Origin: Rheum nobile
Taxonomy: Eukaryota > Streptophyta > Magnoliopsida > Caryophyllales > Polygonaceae
Assembly: GCA_027886185.1 (NCBI GenBank)
Contig: WOAB01000124.1
Span: forward strand, 1,240,001-1,304,000
Direction of reading: 5' to 3'
DNA: 64,000 nucleotides
In this document: in pieces, positions 11,023 through 22,498 of the stretch
Layout of the letters: every line of letters starts with the position of its first letter
Numbering within the stretch: position 1 is the first letter of the stretch
The notes under the pieces: generated by a model
What the model saw: the letters and a program-made list of their open reading frames with translations, nothing else
Database searches by the model: none
What the model was told of the DNA's origin: nothing
Translations under genes and position numbers: made by a program

Positions 11023-14000
11023 CTAGTTTATAGGAATCATTCTCAGTTCTAATCTAAGGTTCTCGAAGGGAACTCTATTCAAGGCTTTGGTGAATATATC
11101 TGTAATTTGATCTTCAGTTCTACAAAATTCCATAATGATGTTTCCTTTCTCAACATGATCTCTAAGAAAATGATGTCTTATGTCTATTTGCTTGGTCCTA
11201 GTATGATGCACAGGATTCTTAGAAATGTTTATAGCACTGGTGTTATCACAAAGAATAGTGAGAGGACCATAAGACATACCAAAATCTGCAAGTTGTTGCT
11301 TTAGCCAGAGGAGTTGGGAACAGCAGGAGGCAGCTGCGATGTACTCAGATTCTGTGGTGGAGAGGGAGACTGAGATTTGTTTCTTTGAGCCCCATGACAC
11401 AAGGCAAGGGCCTAGGAACTGTGCCATTCCAGAGGTTCTCTTCCTATCCACCAGGTATCCAGCGTAGTCTGCATCGGTGTAACCCATCAGCTCAAAGGGA
11501 CATTCTTTGGGGTACCAAATGCAGAGTGAGTCAGTTCCCTTGAGATATCGGAGTATCCTTTTTACAGCAGCCAAGTGGGTTTCTCTTGGACATGATTGAA
11601 ACCTAGCACACAAGCCAACAACAAACACAATGTCTGGGCGACTAGCGGTTAGATACATGAGAGAACCTATCATACCTCTATAGAGTTTCTCTTCCACAAG
11701 AGGACTCGAATGATCCTTGTCCAAATGAGCAATGGTGGAGATAGGAGTTGAGAGAGGCTTGCATGAATCCATTTTGAACTTTTTCAGTAGTTCACTGACA
11801 TACTTCTGTTGGTGAATTTGTATGCCATCTTTCTTTTGAGTGATTTGCAATCCGAGGAAGAAAGTGAGTTCCCCAATTAGGCTCATTTCAAATTCACTGC
11901 TCATCAAGTCTTTGAACTTGTCTACAAGGGACAGGTTAGTGGAACCAAAAATGATATCATCGACATAAATTTGAACCACTAAGATGTTACCTTCTTCTTC
12001 TAGGATGAAGAGAGTCTTGTCAATAACCCCACGCCTGTAGCCATTTGAGAGTAGGAACTGGGCAAGACGATCATACCAAGCTCTGGGAGCTTGCTTGAGG
12101 CCATACAGTGCTTTGTCTAGAAAGTAGACATGGTCTGGATGATCATCGTCTTCAAAACCAGGTGGTTGCTTGACATAGACTTCTTCTTGAAGAATTCCAT
12201 TGAGGAAGGCCGTCTTTACATCCATTTGGAACAGCTTGAACCCTTTGTGTGATGCGAAAGCAATCAACAATCTTATTGCTTCAATCCTTTCCACTGGAGC
12301 ATAGGTTTCATCATAGTCGATGCCTTCTTGTTGATTGTATCCTTGAGCAACGAGTCTTGCTTTGTTCCTTATCACAGCTCCTGTATCATCTAGTTTGTTT
12401 CTGAAAACCCATCTAGTTCCTATGATGTGCTTATCCTTGGGGCGGGGAACTAGATGCCATACTTTGTTCCTTTTAAACTGATGAAGTTCTTCTTGCATGG
12501 CTTGGATCCAGTCTACATCCTTCAGTGCCTCACCTATGTTCTTTGGTTCCATAACAGATAAGAAGGCATTGAAGGCAAAGAAGGTTAGATGTTCGAACCT
12601 GACTAGAGGCTTGATGGTTCTTCTTTCTCTGTTGGGAGCTAGAGAATTGGATATGGAGACATTTTGAGTTGAGCATTCAGCTTCAGCTTCCTGGTTGGGA
12701 TCACCTTCTCCATTGAAGATCATGTGAGAGGATGAATCGTTGATGTCTCCACAGATGTTGTCTTCATGTTCATGGTTCCCAGAAATGGATTGTTGTTGAT
12801 TATCCATAGGAACTGGTGGAGGAGCCAGTGGGGGATTTTGTGCAGCAGGGAAGGAACTGGGTGGTGTGATGTCTTCATCTGGATCTTCTTGAGGAGGTTT
12901 GGGAAATGGATCTTCAAAGGAACTGATGGTGTTCTGCACATATCTACCAAGTGATTTTTCATTAAAAATAACATGAACACTTTCTTCTACCTTTTTGGTC
13001 CTTTTGTTGAAGACTTTGTATGCCTTGCTTTCGGAGGCATATCCAATAAAGATCCCTTCATCACTCCTTGGATCGAACTTGCCAAGGTTGTCCTTCCCAT
13101 TGTTGTGCACAAAGTATTTGCATCCGAACACCCTCAGATGTGAAATGTTGGGAACTCTTCCTCTTAGGAGTTCATAGGGTGTCTTCTCTGTGATTGGGCG
13201 AAGCATGGCTCGATTGATGATGTAGCAAGCTGTGTTGATTGCCTCATCCCAGAATGATTGAGAGAGTCCACTTGATATGAGCATAGTCCGAGCCATGTCT
13301 TCCAAGGTTCTATTCTTCCTTTCTACTACTCCATTTTGTTGAGGAGTGTATGGTGCAAAGAAGTTGTGATCAATTCCATGTTCACTGCAAAAGGTTAGAA
13401 ATTCTCCATTTTCGAATTCGGTACCATGGTCAGACCGAATAGAATTGAGTGAGCAATCGAGAGATTTTTCTAACAAAGAAACCAGATCTTTAAAGCGATC
13501 AATGACTTCACTCTTAGATTTTATGAAGATAGTCCAAGTGAAGCGAGAGAAATCATCGACAAGGAAAAAGATATACTTGTTTCCTCCTAGGCTTTGAACT
13601 CTCATAGGTCCACAAAGGTCCATGTGGATGAGTTCAAGGGGCCTAGAGGAGCTTACCATATTCTTGGATTTGAAGGAACTTCTTGCTTGTTTCCCTTTTA
13701 TGCAGTCTGAGCATGGTTCCGAAGATGTACCACTTATCTTTGGAAGGCCTTGAACTAGTTCCTTTTAGTGTAGCTTGTGGATCAATTTGGTGCTAGCATG
13801 ACCGAGGCGTTGATGCCACAAATCAGCTTGGTCATTCACAGTTGAGAGACAAAGTTTCTCCTTGGGAACAAATGATGGATCAATTATGTAGACATTGTTG
13901 AATCTTTTCCCTTTTAGGATGATTTGTCCCTTTTAGGATGATTTGTCCCGATGAGTCAAGGACTGAACATTCGTTTGATCTGAATCTAACTTCATTGTCT

Positions 14001-14266
14001 CCTTGATCACACAGCTGTGACACACTTATTAGGTCAAAACCAAGATTATCAACAAGGTGAACTTTGTTTACCTGAATGTGATCGTTGAGTTTCACAGTTC
14101 CTATTCCACAGATTTTCCCTTTGCTTTTGTCTCCAAAGGATATGTTCCCTCCTTGGAGAGGTTGAAGAGAGGTCATTTGATTTCTTCTTCCAGTCATATG
14201 GCATGAGCAACCATCGTCGATGTACCATAGTTGAGGTTGCCTCTCTTCTTTCTACACATAAGGGAA
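11023..14266 (-). pseudogene. E5 pol (protease-integrase-RT-RNase H), broken
   Basis: Follows gag in the same frame after two UAG codons. The protease motif reads YIDDGCSCHMTG, so the usual D-S/T-G active site is D-D-G here. A 19-bp tandem duplication (13909-13927 and 13928-13946) shifts the frame, and a TAA sits in KLH*KELV near 13767. The remaining 878-codon frame (13659-11023) holds the integrase core (MDLCGPM, SDHGTEF, QQNGVVERKN), a Pro/Ser-rich linker, the RT motifs MDVKTAFLNG and YVDDIIFGS, and RNase H (GYTDADYAG, CDNTSAINISKN). RT and RNase H look intact; the polyprotein as a whole is not functional. Confidence 0.92.
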
Positions 14267-16300
14267 CTAAGATTTCTGAACCCAGCGAAGCTTGGCTTTA
14301 CTGGGGGGATTAGCATTGCGAGTCTGTGAATAACCAGGGAACTGGTTCCTTTCATGGTAATGAGTACTTTTCTCTTTTTCAAAGTTCCTTTTCTTAGCAC
14401 AATCAGTGTTGTAATGACCATTCTTACCACAGTAGGTACACAAACGATTGTAAACATGTCCATATTTTCCTTTTCCTGGCCTAAAAGGTTTTTCATTTTT
14501 CCTTTTGTTAAAATCAACATTGTTTCTAACCTTGCTATGGGTCATGTCAATATATCTTTTGTGAGCAAAGGAATTGGTGAACCATTGGTTTTCAGGAACC
14601 ATCTTTTCTTTTCCCTTAGGTTCCTTCTTAGGACTTTGAGAACTTTCATTTAGACATTTGGCAACCTCAGCCTTGTTCTCAAGAACCATGATCTTCTCTG
14701 ATAGGAATTGATTACTATCACGAGAAGTGGCAAGAGTAGTACTGAGGTTCTCATTCATCTCAACAAGTTCTCGCCTAGCCTTTTCATTTTCAGCATCATT
14801 GTTCCCTTTGTTGTTGACATATCCTATTCCATGACGTTGTCTCACAAAAACAGTTTGATTTATCGTTTTTTCATTAATAGAATCAGTGAGAATGTCCAAT
14901 CTATCAATTATGGATTGAAGCATGTCATTTCTAGGTAAGTTAGCATGCAAGGGAACTTTGACAGAATCTATGCTAGTTTCATCACAAGATTTGCAAGTTT
15001 TAAGGTGACTAGCATGCACATTCCTAATATCAATGAGTTTGGAGTGAGTTTCAGCTAGGTCTTTCTCAGTTTCATCAAGTTTCTTACTCCAAACAGAATT
15101 CTCAACAGTCAAGCAATCAATTTCATCTTCACAGTCATCAAGTTTCTGTTGAAGGGAACTGGTTTCCTTTCCTAGTTTCTTTATGATCTTAAGAAGTTGT
15201 TTCTTATCACAATCAGCTAGGGATTTTAAGAGATCGTCAGAAGTTACCTCAAGGTCTTCTGAGTCGCTTGAGTCTCCTTTTGCCATGAGACATCTTCCTC
15301 CAGAGAAGCCACTCAGATCCAGTTCCTCATCTGAGTCTTCTCCCCATGAGGCTACGAGAGCCTTCTTTTTCTGAGGTCTTTCTTCTTCCTTGGAGTCTTC
15401 CTTGTTGGGACAGTTCTTAGCATAGTGTCCATTTTCTTTGCACTCGTAACAAGAGACTTCTTTGAGATCCCTTATGGGTCCATTGTGGGAGGAACTGCCC
15501 TTTTGGAACCTTCTCTTCATAAAGAATTTTTTGATATTCTTTGAGAAGAGGGCTGTTAGCTCGTCATCTTCTTCTTCCAGGTCTGAGTTCTCTTGCTCCA
15601 TCTCGAGCCTGGAGAAGGCTTTGGAGATCTTAAGGGCGATTCCTTTCTCCAGTTTTATGTCGACATTGGCCTTGGTGTGCTCTCCTTCTTCAACCTCCAG
15701 TTTCCCTATGACTTGGGTCAAGGGAAGGGATTGGATGCCTGGAGTATTCTTCATGATTCCCTTGAGAAGGGTGAACTTGGAGTTGAGTCCATTGATGACC
15801 ACTAGGGACTTGGAAACTTCATCCAGATCGACTCCCGCCGCTGTCAACTTTCCAATCAATCTGTTGAAGCGGGAGTAGTACTCTGAGATGGTCTCAGTTT
15901 CCATCATTTTGAAGGTGTGGTATTCTCCTTCCAAAGCAAACTTTCTGCTTTGCTTTAGTTCCTCACTTCCTTCATGCATCTCCTTGAGAGCTTTCCACAT
16001 CTCCTTGGCCGTCTTGATGCCTATGACCTTGTCCATGTCCTCTCTGTCCAATCCATTGAGGATGAACTGCCTGGCCTTGGCATTCTTCTCCATGATGACA
16101 TAGTGTTCTGGTTTCCGATCTTCTTCCTTCATGGTGAGATCGACATGGCCATCTCCATTTTCGACTATCCTCCAGCATTGGTAGTCGTTGGTCTTGATGT
16201 GGCTTTCCATGCACTTTTCCCACCATGTTTCTTCTCCTTTCTTTCGGAGATGTGGCTTGTTGGTGGAGATTCCGAGCTCAAACTTGCTTGGTTGAGACAT
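14267..16300 (-). CDS. E5 Gag polyprotein (678 aa, open)
   Basis: Retrotransposon capsid/nucleocapsid protein that packages element RNA in cytoplasmic particles. I chose the ATG at 16300 (MSQPSKFELG) because E6 and E8 start there too. Residues 60-200 form the UBN2-type gag core. A first CCHC knuckle, CYECKENGHYAKNC, is at about 284-297. An acidic/serine-rich stretch and a long coiled-coil region (about 350-560) follow. A second knuckle, CTYCGKNGHYNTDC, is at about 622-635. The length is roughly twice that of ordinary copia gag and fits SIRE-type elements. The frame ends in UAG, with pol continuing in frame. Confidence 0.88.
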   Translation of the reverse strand: MSQPSKFELGISTNKPHLRKKGEETWWEKCMESHIKTNDYQCWRIVENGDGHVDLTMKEEDRKPEHYVIMEKNAKARQFILNGLDREDMDKVIGIKTAKEMWKALKEMHEGSEELKQSRKFALEGEYHTFKMMETETISEYYSRFNRLIGKLTAAGVDLDEVSKSLVVINGLNSKFTLLKGIMKNTPGIQSLPLTQVIGKLEVEEGEHTKANVDIKLEKGIALKISKAFSRLEMEQENSDLEEEDDELTALFSKNIKKFFMKRRFQKGSSSHNGPIRDLKEVSCYECKENGHYAKNCPNKEDSKEEERPQKKKALVASWGEDSDEELDLSGFSGGRCLMAKGDSSDSEDLEVTSDDLLKSLADCDKKQLLKIIKKLGKETSSLQQKLDDCEDEIDCLTVENSVWSKKLDETEKDLAETHSKLIDIRNVHASHLKTCKSCDETSIDSVKVPLHANLPRNDMLQSIIDRLDILTDSINEKTINQTVFVRQRHGIGYVNNKGNNDAENEKARRELVEMNENLSTTLATSRDSNQFLSEKIMVLENKAEVAKCLNESSQSPKKEPKGKEKMVPENQWFTNSFAHKRYIDMTHSKVRNNVDFNKRKNEKPFRPGKGKYGHVYNRLCTYCGKNGHYNTDCAKKRNFEKEKSTHYHERNQFPGYSQTRNANPPSKAKLRWVQKS

Positions 16301-16350
16301 GATCTGCAAACTTAACAAAGATCTAGAGCTTTTCCTGCTCTGATACCAAT

Positions 16351-17449
16351 TATAGGATCGTGATTGTTAGATAATAACTTAAGGAACTCAGAATATCGAT
16401 TCTAAGTTCCCTTCGCAGCGGAAATAAACAATCAAACAAATGACAAGTTCTTTATTGCCAACTAGCAATCCAGGATAAAAACCACTACCTTTCTTTCAAA
16501 AGGATTTCAAGGTCTACTTCTTGATTTCTTATTTCTTTTGGTTACAGCTTATCCTAGGAACAAACACACAGTTTCTTTGCCTTACACACAGTTAGGCAAT
16601 CCTAGATAACTTAACACAATCAATAATCAATCCAAGAAACAGACCTTCGCACCTAGGAACTATCACTTACAGTCACAGGAACTTAGCACTCAGCTCTTCT
16701 ATTCCTTGACTGGTTCCTCTTGATCTCGGTTTGCTTTGATGATCTTGTTTGAAGCTTCACACTTTGATGTTTGCTATGGAGTGTGATTCTATTGTGAATG
16801 CTTGAAGATAACCCTTGAGTTAGTCTTCCTTTTATAGAGGATTCTTCGCAGCTTAATCTTCTCTGGGTTCCCACAGATTGAGCTTGCCCTAGGATAAGTG
16901 GTTCTCCTTGGTCCACGTTGTTCTTGGCATGTGCAAACAACCTAGGCAGCTCAGAATCCTTCTAGGTTAGTCAACCTCTTCAGCCAAGTCATTCTCCAGC
17001 TTCCTTTGTCCGAGGTTCGACACTCTGGGCGCTTGGGAACTGACTTTTGGACAGCGACAGGTTCCATGTCCTGTCGCTTTCACCTTTCTCTGTCTGAGGT
17101 TCGGCGTTCTAAGTGTCTTGTTGTTTTGCTCTTGGATGGTGGCAGGCTTTTGGAAGCTTCTCTCAAGTCGCTTTCACTTCCTTTTGTCCGAGGTTTAGTG
17201 TTCCCAGATTTCTCGGGAAAAGCAAAGTCACGTGTTGCATTTCTGGGCACACCTGGGTTCCTTTGGCTTGCTTGTTTGGTTTCTTTATCTTGTTTGGCTT
17301 CCATGGTTCCAACAATTGTCCTGTGGTTCCTCTAAACACATCTTTGAGATAAAACATTAGTATCAAAATATTTGTCATCTTCAAAAGTAGAGAAACTGAG
17401 GAAAGGAACTCTCAGGGGAACCGAAGTTCCAGAGTTCCGCTTCCTAACA
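16351..17449 (-). repeat. E5 5' LTR (type B, 1099 bp)
   Basis: Begins two bases after the primer site. Its first dinucleotide is TA rather than TG; it ends CCTAACA. A CTATAAAAGG box on the minus strand near 16828-16838 is a plausible promoter. It pairs with 8378-9492. Confidence 0.88.
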
Positions 17450-18354
17450 GGAACGAAAGGAATCGGAGGAAACGAAACCCGAACGAAGGCCTCAGAAGCC
17501 AAACCACAACCGGCCAACAACCAACCACGCCGGCGGGCGCCGCCCCACTTGCGGCGGGCGCCGCCCAAATGCAGCGGGCGCCGCTCCTCACGGCTCCTCA
17601 CGGCGGTGGCCACATCTTCACGGCGGTCGCCGGGTACTTCACGGCGGTCACCGGGCTCATCACGGCGGTCGCCGTGCTCATCACGGTGGTCGCCGTGCTC
17701 ATCACGGCGGGCGCCGTGTTCTGGCCGGCGGTCGCCGCCTCTATCCGGCGGTCGCCATCGCTAAACAGAAACTGAAATACGAGAGGAAAAACCCACCCTC
17801 GACGATCGGTTTGGCTCGTCTTTCGCCTTGCTTGGTTTCTAGGCTTCTAAGGGCCTCCCAAGCTTCTCTTGGCCATCGGAAACGACACCAAACGAGCTCC
17901 GACGTTCGACTTGAGCTTTTCCGAAGAGAGCGTTTTTGAGAGTTTGAGAGCTTATGAAACTAGCCCTCTCTCTTCCTCCCAAGCCATCCTTATATAGGCA
18001 AATCCAAGGGGGAGGAAGGTGATAGGAAGCTTCCTTCCCATCCCTTGGGTAATAACCTTGCACTTTGCCCCTTGGATAAAAACCTTAGGGTAACAAACTT
18101 GTACTTTAGTGCCCATTGGATGATAACTCTTGGGCAATAATCTTAACCCCGTGTTAAATATATTCGTACACGAACGAGTATTAACTCCCAAAATGCGTCG
18201 ACTGTATGTTATTTCACTGAGAAAAATATTACAGAGGTAGAGCACATTACAGAATGTCTCAAACTATCTGAATTAAATCCGACGTACGAAACGGGTACTC
18301 GGGAAAATTCCCAAAATTCCCAAAATAACCTTACAGAAATATGGGGTATCACAG
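17450..18354 (-). repeat. Fragment of a Ty3/gypsy-type LTR with GC-rich 21-bp repeats
   Basis: The right end reads GGGGTATCACA, so the minus strand begins TGTGATACCCC, a common Ty3/gypsy LTR start. A CTATATAAGG box follows on the minus strand near 17990, then a GC-rich stretch at about 17600-17765 made of ~21-bp CACGGCGGTCGCCGTGCTCAT units. It is cut on the left by E5. No protein is supported; the 130-codon plus-strand frame here is only the repeat. It abuts E3 gag at 18355. Confidence 0.6.
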
Positions 18355-18853
18355 AAGGGAACTGGTTGAGAAAAATGAAACCCTTAATTGCGCTCTACAA
18401 AATTCTCGTGACAAAACCCAGTTCCTAGAAGAAAAGGTAAAAGTGCTTGAACAGAAGCCAAAAGAGAATCAAACTTGGTTCAATGGCCAGAATGCTCACA
18501 AGATGTATATCGATTAAGCTCAAGGGACTAAAGGTAAGAAAGTTAATTTTGAGCAGAGAAAGCAAGAAAGACCATTCCGACCAGGTCATGGTAAGTATGG
18601 TCATGTTGTCTACAATCGGGTATGCTGGCATTGTGGCAAAAATGGTCACTATATTCATGAATGCATTCACAAGAAAAGACAAATGGAGGAAAATGCTAGG
18701 AAAAGGAACCAGAAAACACATCATAAGAAAAAGATGCATACTATAAATGATATGAATGATCCTTATTACTTTATTCCTGCTTCTAACCCACAAATAAGAT
18801 ACCAACCTCATTCTCCCAGAAAAGCTAAGCTTAGCTGGGTTCCAAAAGTTTGA
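18355..18853 (+). pseudogene. E3 gag C-terminal fragment
   Basis: Reads ELVEKNETLNCALQNSRDK in a coiled-coil region, then a CCHC knuckle (CWHCGKNGHYIHEC) and SPRKAKLSWVPKV before TGA at 18851-18853. An earlier in-frame TAA follows KMYID. It resembles the C-terminal half of E8 gag (53629-55758) more than that of E5 or E6. Pol opens in another frame directly after it. Confidence 0.85.
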
Positions 18854-20049
18854 GTTCTCTTGTGCAGGACGAAGTGCGACAACAAGACAAATGGAACATA
18901 GACAGTGGCTGCTCATGCCACATGACCGGAAATAGAAGAAGAATGTCGTCACTTCAGCAACACCAAGGAGGTACCATTTCCTTCGGAGATAAGAGAAAGG
19001 GAAAAATTTGTGGAATTGGCAGTGTGAATCTCACTGATCACATCAAGGTAAGCAATGTTAACCTTGTTGAAAATTTAGGTTTTGATCTAATTAGTGTGTC
19101 ACAGTTGTGTGATCAAGGGGGAAATGAGGTTCGCTTTACCTCTAAAGAATGCTTTGTGGAAGATAGAAAGGGAACTGTAATCCTGAAAGGCAAAAGGTTC
19201 AATAACGTCTATATCATTGATCCAAATTTTGTTCCCAAAGAAAAGATGTGTCTATCTTCCATTGACGATCAAACGACTCTATGGCATCAACGACTTGGTC
19301 ATGCAAGCATCAAGCTCATTCACAAGCTACATCAAAAGGAACTCGTTCGTGGTCTTCCCAAAATAAACGTTGAGAAGTCAGATATCTGTTCTGACTGTGT
19401 TCAAGGGAAACAAGTCCGTAGTTCCTTCAAGTCCAAAACACTGGTAAGCTCTTCTAAACCTCTGGAACTCATTCACATGGATCTCTGTGGTCCTATGCGA
19501 GTTCAAAGCATTGGTGGTAACAGGTATATTCTGGTACTTGTTGATGATTACTCTAGATTTACTTGGACATTATTTATTAAATCTAAAAGTGAAGTTTTTG
19601 ATAGGTTTAGTGAGCTAGTTCCCTTTCTTGAGAAATCACTGAATGTATCTCTTCGATCCATTCGTTCCGATCATGGAACTGAGTTCGAAAATGGAGATTT
19701 TCTAACCTTTTATAGGGAACATGTAGTTGATCACAATTTCTCAGCTCCCTACACCCCACAACAGAATGGAGTTGTTGAAAGGAAGAACAAAACTTTGGAA
19801 GATATGGCTCGCACCATGCTTATATCAAGTGGGCTATCTCAATCCTTCTGGGCAGAAGCGGTTAATGCAGCATGCTACATCCTAAATCGGGCTATGATAC
19901 GCCCCATGATTGAGAAGACTTCTTATGAGCTACTTCGAGGACGAGTTCCCAACATCGCTCATCTACGAGTCTTCGGTTGCAAATGCTTTGTTCACAATAA
20001 TGGGAAGGACAATCTAGGAAAGTTTGATCCACGAAGTGATGAAGGGATT
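18850..20049 (+). pseudogene. E3 pol, first half (protease and integrase), cut by E2
   Basis: Protease NIDSGCSCHMTG with an intact DSG, then the integrase HHCC finger (LWHQRLGHAS, CSDCVQGKQ) and the catalytic core (MDLCGPM, SDHGTEFENG, QQNGVVERKN). The frame reaches NLGKFDPRSDEGI and is cut by the E2 LTR at 20050. GGATT (20045-20049) is the left target duplication. The next residues, FIGYASSSKAYK, lie at 27153. The first codon listed is TTG; the true start depends on the gag-pol junction, which is in a different frame. Confidence 0.92.
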
Positions 20050-20964
20050 TGTTGGATCGTTAGAGTTACGTCTGAGGGAACAAAAGCTTTGTTCCCACAG
20101 AAGTTGCAGCGGATTAAAAACAGCAAGAAAGATAACGAACGAACTCACGATGTATAGTGGAAACCCTGATTAGCAAAACTAGCTTCTCAAGGAAAAACCA
20201 CTATCTTTAAGCTTCCGCTTGAGAGGATTTTGAAGCGTGTACTTGTCTTATTGATTTCTTGTTCGATTACACTTGTATCCTGGACTTCGACCTCTAAACA
20301 ACCAGCTAGACTCGAAGACTCTTCTACAACGATGAATCGAACTCAACCCTCAAAGACTTACACACACCTCACTTCTTTTCTTTCTCTTTTTCGTTCTCTC
20401 TATTTTCCGTCGTCGTGGTTACTTAGAAATGAATCCATACTTCTAATAAATACAACACGGCAAAACCCTAATTGTAACAAGATAAGATCTTTCCAAATAA
20501 AGTTATAAGAAGATAGGATTTGCTGGAGGGGTAATATCCCAACCGTCTATATTAATCAAGGAAGGAATTCCCGAAATTAATATAATCGGATGAGATATGA
20601 TTCTTCTCTCTCCAATTCACTTATCTAAGGAAAGATTCCCTAAGATAAGGAATCGGGCTTCTCTCTCCAAATCTTCTCCAACGGCTAGATCCTTCCAGCC
20701 GAAGTCTTCAATCCTTGACCGCGTGATTCTTCTTTGATTTGTTTCCATAATTGTCACGCTGGATTTCTTCTTTCCATCCGCAGCTTCGATCTCGTTCGTC
20801 GCTTCAGTTCCTTGCTGGGTAACAAAGCACATGAACAAAGCTTTGTTCCTCCCCGTGATCATTTGCTGCAATGGTTCCCTAAGACAACTGTCTTTGTTCC
20901 TGAAACACTTAGTACCTAGATTAGTTGAATGTTTGTCACTTATCAAAACCTAAGGAATTCAACA
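20050..20964 (-). repeat. E2 3' LTR (type A, 915 bp)
   Basis: Starts TGTTGGATCG, ends GAATTCAACA. Same length as its partner at 26238-27152, with only scattered differences in the parts compared by eye, so insertion was fairly recent. Confidence 0.92.
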
Positions 20965-22498
20965 AATTCCCCCTTTTTGATGGTGACAAACATCCTTGAC
21001 AATAAAGCATACACAAACGAGATAAAGACAGTTGTATGGGGAAAGGTTCTCCACACAAGACCATAATAGTTCCCCCTCAACACAGCAACATATGAAACCA
21101 TGTACTGTTCCCCCTCAACCAAAGCTACCTATCATTTTCCCCCTTTTGGCATCATCAAAAACATAGGTAAGGAGATAGAGAGAAAACGACCACATCAAGA
21201 TGAGCAACACCCCCTTTTACATTAGATTGAAACGCACAAACATAGACTGCATGTAAAGACAACTACAAAATAAGCAAAGATAACACATATGATCAACATG
21301 CCAGTCAATGGAAACACATGAGCCAGAGACAAGGAAAATCAAGCAGTAAGGGATAAATGTGCTAGGGAACAAAAGAGGGATTGGTTAGCCAGAGAACGAC
21401 GAATCAAGTACCACTGGTGCATGTAGAGGGATCCGGAGTATGAGTAGCTGTTAGAGCACGCACATCCTCCATAAGTCGCCTTTGTTATTCTGCCAATCAA
21501 CGATATTGCGCGAGACAAACTCTTCACGGCCCTTCGCAGATCTGTTCCCCTTCAGACCCAACCAACACCTTTTTGCAACACAAACTGCTTCTTGTGTAGC
21601 TTACTAGCATCCAACCGCCGGTAGAAGAAAGATTCATTTGTCCCCTCTTTGTGTTCCCTGTGGTGTTCCAGTTTTTTTTTTTTTTTGAAACAGCACACGG
21701 GAGTAACATGACAACTTTGCAGAGAACGCCATAGATAGGAGGGGAGAAAACACAAGAATCTTTTTTCATATCTTTTCAAGTATTAAGGATAATGATCCCA
21801 ATCTTCTTCTTTCCTTCTTTTACCAAAGATCACAGCCAAGAAGATATTTTCCAAAAATAAATCTTGTAAAAGATTATGTCCAAATCCATCAAAGCCCACA
21901 AAATCTCAAGCGCAACAACCATCACGCAACCACCACATCACCTTTTATGCACAAACACTTCTCAAGCAGTTGCAAGCCATCATTACACATCATACCTGTC
22001 AAATCTCAGCCACAGACCACAGAGGCGACAATTCGTATTCTCGACTTTCCGGAAAAAAAAGTAGAGGAGTGTGATGCGGGGGTAATGTTACCAGAGAGGG
22101 TACAAAGAACATCACACATAAATATATACGAGAATTTTTAATAATGTTTATCATGAATGAGAGGCTCCTAGATGTGGATGATTAGAGGGGCTCAAAGGGA
22201 GCATCAAGCATGATGGCTAAGGTAAGTTGTAGAATCAATAGTCATTTGGGCTTATGATGGGGGAACTGAGCATCAAGTTGACTCTTTTGGGCTGAAAGAA
22301 GGCTGAATCATGTATAGCCAAGATAGCATGGATGATCATGCATGAAAATTTGCACATAAGTGAAGTATTAGCATGAGTCTAAACAAGTTGTCCAACTAAT
22401 GAGCAAGAAAATGGATGCAGATCAGGACATGATGATTAACCTTGCACACTTTACCAAGTAATTTAGCCAATCATCGAGGGAACAGAACAAATAGACAT
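20965..22498 (-). other. E2 3' noncoding region with polypurine tracts
   Basis: Homologous to 1-1373 of E1. Minus-strand AAGGGGGAA-type tracts occur at 20966-20978 and again near 21070, 21105 and 21135. No supported coding frame. Confidence 0.7.

Larger units (their letters stand above)
8378..17449 (-). mobile_element. E5: near-complete type B SIRE-like copia element
   Basis: Minus strand, 9.07 kb: 5' LTR (16351-17449), primer site TGGTATCAGAGC (16337-16348), gag (16300-14267), pol (14266-11023), 3' noncoding region (11022-9493) with polypurine tract beside the 3' LTR (8378-9492). The flanks do not show a target duplication: left is E4 LTR (ACGCT), right is a gypsy-type LTR (GGAAC). So the outer ends probably come from different insertions joined by recombination or deletion. 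Gag is open; pol has a duplication frameshift and stops. Confidence 0.9.

Noticed and set aside
17372..17764. 130-codon plus-strand frame in the GC-rich region
   Set aside because: Made of the 21-bp repeat (RRSPCSSRWSP type low complexity) and starts in the E5 LTR; no homology seen.
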